DNA of 64,000 bases from Staphylococcus nepalensis (GTDB taxonomy: Bacteria; Bacillota; Bacilli; Staphylococcales; Staphylococcaceae): NCBI RefSeq assembly GCF_014635045.1, contig NZ_BMCF01000006.1, positions 1 through 64,000 of the forward strand, given 5' to 3'. How positions within the stretch are numbered: position 1 is the stretch's first letter; the number at the start of each line of letters is the position of its first letter. The notes under the pieces are model-generated. The model did no database searches and was not told where the DNA came from. It saw nothing but the letters and a program-made list of their open reading frames with translations. Position numbers and translations under genes: made by a program. Positions 58,329-64,000 of the stretch are shown piece by piece.

Positions 58329-59045
58329 TTATTCTGCTGTATTAGAAAAATAACGACGTACTTGTGACGCAACGTTGTGACTCATAATAATTTTAGCATA
58401 ATCGTTTAAATATACTTCTGATTTATCAGTAGGATATGCGAACTCAAGTAATTGACTATAACTATCGTTAATTGCATCTTGTCCAACAGTTTCATCAAAA
58501 TGAACAGCATAATAATAGACATTATCAAGACTATATAATAAATCTTCAAATTCATCCGTTTTTTGGTTGTTATGATAAGCGTAATCAATTACTTCCTCTA
58601 AATCATTAAATTTAACTATTACGGTACGTATATTTTGTGGTTTACGATTGTTACGCTCTTGGTCGTGATTATTTTCTTTTTGTTCTTGACGCTGTTCAAA
58701 TAAATCTTCTAAACTTTCATCTTGGTCAAATGTTTGTGATAACAAGTCATTTACTTGATGATCTAATTGATCATTATCTTCCTCAGACATATTGATAAGA
58801 TCTTCATTTTTAGATTTAGAAATTGTGACTTCAACGCCTTTTTCAAAAGCATGTACTTGAATCCATAATGGACCTTCTACAACAAAATCTTCTTCTTCGT
58901 TAACCTCTTCCATCATGTTCCAAAAGAATTCTTCCCCACGCTTTCGGTTAGTCCATAAATCTTCGCGCTTGAAACCTCTAGCCTCTATATCACTATACGT
59001 TATAAATAGCTTAACTGTAGTATCGTCAACTCGCTCTATTCTCAT
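58329..59045 (-). CDS. mecA: Adaptor protein MecA
   Basis: An adaptor that brings ComK and other substrates to ClpC for ClpCP degradation. An N-terminal substrate domain (MRIERVDDTTVKLFITYSDIEARGFKREDLWTNRKRGEEFFWNMMEEV read in parts) is joined by an acidic/Gln-rich linker (about 95-135) to a C-terminal ClpC-binding domain (about 140-238, VIVKFNDLEEVIDYAYH, LEDLL, YYAVHF). Length 238 is typical. This is not the methicillin-resistance mecA (PBP2a). It lies 313 bp downstream of spxA, whose transcript has its own terminator. Confidence 0.95.
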   Translation of the reverse strand: MRIERVDDTTVKLFITYSDIEARGFKREDLWTNRKRGEEFFWNMMEEVNEEEDFVVEGPLWIQVHAFEKGVEVTISKSKNEDLINMSEEDNDQLDHQVNDLLSQTFDQDESLEDLFEQRQEQKENNHDQERNNRKPQNIRTVIVKFNDLEEVIDYAYHNNQKTDEFEDLLYSLDNVYYYAVHFDETVGQDAINDSYSQLLEFAYPTDKSEVYLNDYAKIIMSHNVASQVRRYFSNTAE

Positions 59046-59358
59046 ATCATCTCACTCCTTACAGTCGATGAATAGTAATCATTATTGTATTAGAACCTAG
59101 TAAGAATTACAATTGATTTGTTTGATTAATTTTTACTATTTTCTATTTGGTCTCTTATAATAACATATACCCTTTTAGAAGCCAAAAAAACAGCACTTTA
59201 TACAGCGTGCTGTTTGACTTATGTCACTAATTATTCACAATTAAATAATCGCTTTGTTTGACGCAAGTATATGGCTATCTGTTATGGTAAATACAACAAA
59301 ACCACAAAGTAATATTATGTCAACATTACTTCATGGCCGTCTTCGTTCTATTTATAAT
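59046..59358. other. Spacer between spxA and mecA with spxA terminator
   Basis: The hairpin at 59183-59216 (AAACAGCAC / GTGCTGTTT) has a T-run on the minus strand and ends spxA. The rest should hold the mecA promoter; no consensus was assigned. Confidence 0.5.
59183..59216 (-). terminator. Terminator of spxA
   Basis: A 9-bp perfect stem AAACAGCAC (59188-59196) / GTGCTGTTT (59207-59215), followed on the minus strand by TTTTTTTGG. Confidence 0.88.
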
Positions 59359-59754
59359 TTAATCAACCATACGTTGCGCTTCTTGCAATTGGAAGGTACG
59401 TACTTTTCTAGGTAAAAAACGTCTAATTTCGTCTTCGTTGTAGCCAACTTGTAAACGCTTATCATCTAAGATAATCGGGCGTCTTAGCAAGCCTGGGTTA
59501 TCTTGAATAATTGAATATAAGTCTTGAAGTGGTAAAGCATCGATATCTACATTTAATTTTTGGTACGTTTTAGAACGAGTAGATATAATTTCGTCTGTTC
59601 CATCTTCAGTCATTTTTAAAATTTGTTTGATTTCATCAATTGTTAAGTGTTCTGAAAAAATGTTACGCTCCGTATACGGAATGTCATGTTCTTGTAACCA
59701 TGCTTTCGCTTTACGGCAAGATGTGCAACTTGGTGAAGTAAATAATGTTACCAT
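59359..59754 (-). CDS. spxA: Transcriptional regulator Spx
   Basis: Binds the alpha subunit of RNA polymerase and redirects transcription under disulfide stress. It is 131 residues with an ArsC-like fold. The redox switch C10-T-S-C13 is intact in [17 protein letters not shown], and the C-terminal part includes [31 protein letters not shown]. The ATG at 59754 (MVTLFTSPS) follows AGGAGA and gives the exact family length; 16 in-frame codons before it are rejected. YjbH, encoded at 53941-54729, controls its turnover. Confidence 0.96.
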   Translation of the reverse strand: MVTLFTSPSCTSCRKAKAWLQEHDIPYTERNIFSEHLTIDEIKQILKMTEDGTDEIISTRSKTYQKLNVDIDALPLQDLYSIIQDNPGLLRRPIILDDKRLQVGYNEDEIRRFLPRKVRTFQLQEAQRMVD

Positions 59755-61049
<1,295 letters not shown>

Positions 61050-61062
61050 ATTGTAATTAAAT

Positions 61063-61102
61063 GAAAAGACACGCAATCACTTTTAAGATTGCGTGTCTTT
61101 AT
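61063..61102. terminator. Bidirectional terminator between trpS and oppA
   Basis: A 14-bp stem (AAAGACACGCAATC / GATTGCGTGTCTTT) with an 8-nt loop and A/T-rich flanks on both sides. Confidence 0.9.
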
Positions 61103-61114
61103 GATATCTACAGT

Positions 61115-62764
61115 CTATTTCTTTTTACCTGTTTCACGGTCAATTGACTTATCAATTTCCACATCTTTTAATGAAGTGTCCCCACCAATTTGATGATATA
61201 CCAAACCTTTAACTTGTGGGTTAGTTAAGTGCGCTTCCCCTTTTTGGTATATTGGTGCAACTGGCGCTTCTGCTAATAGTAACTCCTCTGCTTCCTTCAT
61301 AGCTGCATTACGTTCTTCCGGTTTCTTCAATAATTTGCCATTGGCATCTTTAACTAATTTATCGAATTCTTTATTACCCCATCCTGTATTATTAGATGGA
61401 TTACCTGTAGTCATAATATTCAAGAATGTTAATGGATCTGGATAATCTGGCCCCCAACCAGATAATGATGCTTCAAATGTTTCAGATTGTTCTTGGTTCA
61501 CTCTTTGTTTAAATGGTAATTGTTTAATTTTCATTGTAACTCCTGGCAAATTACTTTCAACTTGCGCTTTAATATACTCTGCTGCTACTTTTTTATCTGG
61601 ACCATCGTCTGTATTCATAGTAAATGTTATTTCATCTTTCCCTAATTGTTCTTTTGCTTTTTCTAAATGTTGTTTAGCCACTTTTGGATTATAATTCAGT
61701 GGAGAATTTATTGACTCTGCAAAATCCTTACCGTCTGGAGTTTTAGCTGTTAGTTTAGATGTAAATGCATCTGTAATTTCAGAACCATCATTTTTAACTG
61801 AATTTACAAAACCTTCTTTATTAATAGCTTGAGAAATTGCTAATCTTAAGTCTTTGTTTTTAAATTCCGGTACATTATCTCGATTTAACTTAATATAAAA
61901 TGTACTTGCTAATAAACGTTTCTTTAATCCTGGATTATCTGCATATTTATCAACTTGATCAGCAGTGATAATCGTGTCATCTACTGATTGCGTATCATAC
62001 AATGAGGCCCCTGCTTGCTGGTCTTTCAACACTTTATAATTTACACGGTCTAAATTCACTGCTTTTTTATCCCAATAATCATCATTTTTAACAAGTTGTA
62101 TTTTATCTTCAACTTTCCAATCTTTGACTTTAAATGGTCCATTGAATACTGTTTTATCAGCTGTAGTGCCATATTGTTGCCCGGCTTTCTTCACAGCTTT
62201 TTCATTTTGTGGCATAAACGTTGCAAAGGCCAGCATCTCGTTCATATATGGTATAGGTTTTGTTAATTCTACTTTCAATGTGTGGTCATCTACTGCTTTA
62301 ACGCCTAGCTCATCTACGTCTTTTTTGCCCATATTTATTTCTTCAGCATTTTTCAAATCATACATAATATAAGCATATTCAGATGCCGTGTCTGGATTAA
62401 CGACGCGTTTCCACGCAAATTCAAAATCATGCGCCGTAACTGGATCTCCATTTGACCATTTTGCATCTTTACGTAAATCAATTGTCAAAGTTTTACCGCC
62501 GTTGCTTTCTTTGGGCATAGCTTTTGCGACACCTGGTTTAGCTTTATCATTTTCGTCTAAAGTATATAGCCCTTCATATACTTGATTATATATATCAAAT
62601 GAAACTGTATCAGTAGCTAATGCTGTATCTAATGAAGAAATATCTTGTGGTATCACTTTTCTAAATACCTGACCTTTATCTGAGTACACCCCTTCAGCGT
62701 TACCACAACCTGCTAACACAACTGATAGTGCTACTAAAATAATTAAGAACTTGAATTTTTTCAT
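61115..62764 (-). CDS. oppA: Oligopeptide ABC transporter substrate-binding lipoprotein
   Basis: Captures extracellular peptides for the Opp importer. The lipoprotein signal peptide ends in LAGC (lipidated Cys about residue 20), and the mature domain is a large SBP_bac_5 type: WSNGDPVTAHDFEFAWKRVVNP, TDKTVFNGPFKVKDW, and SGWGPDYPDPLTFLNIM near the C-terminus. Two ATGs are adjacent (62767 and 62764); the second is better spaced from AAAGGGGGGA. It is the last gene of the opp operon (18-20 bp after oppF). The operon probably matches Opp3 of S. aureus, which sits next to trpS. Confidence 0.92.
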   Translation of the reverse strand: MKKFKFLIILVALSVVLAGCGNAEGVYSDKGQVFRKVIPQDISSLDTALATDTVSFDIYNQVYEGLYTLDENDKAKPGVAKAMPKESNGGKTLTIDLRKDAKWSNGDPVTAHDFEFAWKRVVNPDTASEYAYIMYDLKNAEEINMGKKDVDELGVKAVDDHTLKVELTKPIPYMNEMLAFATFMPQNEKAVKKAGQQYGTTADKTVFNGPFKVKDWKVEDKIQLVKNDDYWDKKAVNLDRVNYKVLKDQQAGASLYDTQSVDDTIITADQVDKYADNPGLKKRLLASTFYIKLNRDNVPEFKNKDLRLAISQAINKEGFVNSVKNDGSEITDAFTSKLTAKTPDGKDFAESINSPLNYNPKVAKQHLEKAKEQLGKDEITFTMNTDDGPDKKVAAEYIKAQVESNLPGVTMKIKQLPFKQRVNQEQSETFEASLSGWGPDYPDPLTFLNIMTTGNPSNNTGWGNKEFDKLVKDANGKLLKKPEERNAAMKEAEELLLAEAPVAPIYQKGEAHLTNPQVKGLVYHQIGGDTSLKDVEIDKSIDRETGKKK

Positions 62765-62784
62765 CATATCCCCCCCTTTCCCTG

Positions 62785-63729
62785 TTAAACAGAAGCTGCT
62801 TGTGATTGAGATTTTAATTCTTCAGCTTCTTCATCTGTGGTAAATACATAATGACTTGCTCTAATTTCATGTAATGATCGTTGACTATTTTTAGTGTCAT
62901 CTTCTTTAAAGTGAGTTCTTTTTCTAACTCTTTCACTTTCAGGGTCAGGCTGAGGTACAGCAGAAAGTAATGATTTTGTGTATGGATGCATTGGGTGATT
63001 GTAAATTTCATCTGCACTACCTATTTCTACAATTTTACCAAAATGCATAACTGCAATTCTGTCTGAGATATATTTAACCATCGATAGATCATGGGCAATA
63101 AACAAGAATGTAATGCCACGCTCTCTTTGTAATTTCAATAATAAATTTACCACTTGAGCTTGAATTGATACATCTAATGCCGAAATAGGCTCATCGGCAA
63201 TAATAAACTCCGGTTCCACTGCTAATGCTCTTGCAATTCCTATACGTTGACGTTGTCCACCTGAGAATTCATGGGGATAACGATTGGCATGCTCTTTACT
63301 TAAACCAACAGTTTCTAGCAAATCATAAACACGTCTTTTACGGTCTTTCACCCCTGTTGAAAGTTTGTGTATATCAATACCTTCTGCAACAATATCCATG
63401 ACTTTTAATCTTGGGTTTAAGGAAGCATATGGATCTTGAAAAATCATTTGCATCTTTTTGTTGAATTTTAATGAATCTTTACGGTTTTTTATTTTTTGAA
63501 TATCCACCCCTTCGTAAAGAATTTCTCCATCTGTTATATCATTCAACTTAATAATTGCTTTACCGGTTGTAGATTTACCACAACCCGATTCACCTACTAA
63601 GCCAAATGTTTCCCCTTTAAATATATCAAATGATATATCTTCAATTGCGCGTACTTCGTTACGTTTTTCTTCATTAAAATACTGTTTAACATTTTTTACT
63701 TGCAGGAGTATCTCTTTATTTTGCATCAT
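62785..63729 (-). CDS. oppF: Oligopeptide ABC transporter ATP-binding protein OppF
   Basis: A cytosolic ATPase subunit. Walker A GLVGESGCGKSTTGKAI (about 46-62), Q-loop MIFQDPYASLNPR, ABC signature SGGQRQRIGIARALAVEP, Walker B EFIIADEPISALD, H-loop FIAHDLS, and the C-terminal oligopeptide-transporter extension HPYTKSLLSAVPQPDPE. It overlaps oppD by 14 bases. Among three possible starts (TTG 63732, ATG 63729, ATG 63726) the first ATG is chosen; the ribosome site AAAGGGTGG is close. Confidence 0.94.
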   Translation of the reverse strand: MMQNKEILLQVKNVKQYFNEEKRNEVRAIEDISFDIFKGETFGLVGESGCGKSTTGKAIIKLNDITDGEILYEGVDIQKIKNRKDSLKFNKKMQMIFQDPYASLNPRLKVMDIVAEGIDIHKLSTGVKDRKRRVYDLLETVGLSKEHANRYPHEFSGGQRQRIGIARALAVEPEFIIADEPISALDVSIQAQVVNLLLKLQRERGITFLFIAHDLSMVKYISDRIAVMHFGKIVEIGSADEIYNHPMHPYTKSLLSAVPQPDPESERVRKRTHFKEDDTKNSQRSLHEIRASHYVFTTDEEAEELKSQSQAASV

Positions 63730-64000
63730 CAAACGCCACCCTTTCTACCTGTTGCGGTTTATCGTAATTATTAGGCATCTTACGCAAACGTTTTTGCACC
63801 ATTTCTGGTGGGTCAATATAAGGCGCGCGTTCGTCAAGTAACCATGATTTTACAAAGTGTGTATCTGACACTTTGAACCATGGTGGTGGTGTCTTAAAAT
63901 CTATATCTAATGCGTATTGACTACGTTCAGCGAAAGCATCACCCTTCGGTGGATGTAATAAATCTGGCGGCGTGCCTGGAATGGCTAATAATTCTGTTTC
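63716..64000 (-). CDS. oppD: Oligopeptide ABC transporter ATP-binding protein OppD, 3' end
   Basis: Partial: the 94 C-terminal codons, cut by the window end. The stop is TAA at 63716-63718. The visible part is the C-terminal extension typical of OppD/DppD (LLAIPGTPPDLLHPPKGDAFAERSQYALDID, read in parts), which also contains the WFKVSDTHFVKSWLLD stretch. The ATPase domain lies outside. It is translationally coupled to oppF. Confidence 0.9.
   Translation of the reverse strand, partial: ETELLAIPGTPPDLLHPPKGDAFAERSQYALDIDFKTPPPWFKVSDTHFVKSWLLDERAPYIDPPEMVQKRLRKMPNNYDKPQQVERVAFDDAK

Noticed and set aside
58329-59045. Methicillin-resistance mecA (PBP2a)
   Set aside because: The product is a 238-residue ClpC adaptor; it has no PBP motifs.

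Overview
The window is about 33-35% GC by eye and carries only low-GC Gram-positive core genes. Gene content and order (qoxD, fmtA, lcpB, atl, menB-H-D-F divergent from menA, comK, htrA-ktrD, murE, ugtP-ltaA, fabI, mgtE, nadK-relQ, yjbIH, pepF-coiA-mecA-spxA-trpS-opp) match the Staphylococcus chromosome. The proteins are recognisably different from S. aureus: Atl is 1560 residues with a long repeat-rich propeptide, and there are no ssp protease genes between patA and menB. A coagulase-negative species, perhaps of the saprophyticus/xylosus group, fits best, but the species is not settled. No phage, CRISPR array, complete insertion sequence or resistance gene was found.

Layout. 1-6.9 kb: 3' end of the quinol oxidase operon, a nucleoside hydrolase, then envelope genes (fmtA, pgcA, lcpB). 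7.1-11.8 kb: the bifunctional autolysin atl, with a 237-bp tandem repeat in its propeptide. 12-15.6 kb: a MarR regulator, a membrane acyltransferase, an aminotransferase (patA) and a decayed sarZ-like gene that is a new call here. 15.9-21.7 kb: menaquinone synthesis (menF-D-H-B on the minus strand, menA on the plus strand). 21.8-29.5 kb: small membrane proteins, tRNA-Asn and tRNA-Ser, comK, an IDEAL-domain protein, lplA and a metallophosphoesterase. 29.6-34.4 kb: htrA-ktrD, and a TerC-family gene preceded by a Mn2+ (yybP-ykoY) riboswitch. 34.4-44.9 kb: prfC, a YueH-like gene, murE, the glycolipid pair ugtP-ltaA, a HXTX phosphoesterase, an esterase, an amino-acid:sodium symporter and an AI-2E family transporter. 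45-54.7 kb: a decayed intergenic region, fabI, a six-gene minus-strand unit (UPF0738, relQ, nadK, pseudouridine synthase, mgtE, CPA2 antiporter), and a divergent plus-strand unit (CYTH protein, truncated haemoglobin, yjbH). 55-64 kb: pepF, coiA, mecA, spxA, trpS and the 3' part of an opp operon.

Themes. Several genes serve one process. pgcA (glucose-1-phosphate), ugtP (diglucosyl-diacylglycerol) and ltaA (flippase) build the lipoteichoic-acid anchor. lcpB and fmtA act on wall teichoic acid, and murE and atl make and cut peptidoglycan. comK, coiA, mecA, spxA and yjbH form a competence and Clp-proteolysis set. The window is mostly ordinary core genome. The parts most worth a second look are the atl repeat array, the sarZ-like pseudogene, the riboswitch with its competing stem, and an unlisted 29-residue basic peptide gene with a strong ribosome binding site.
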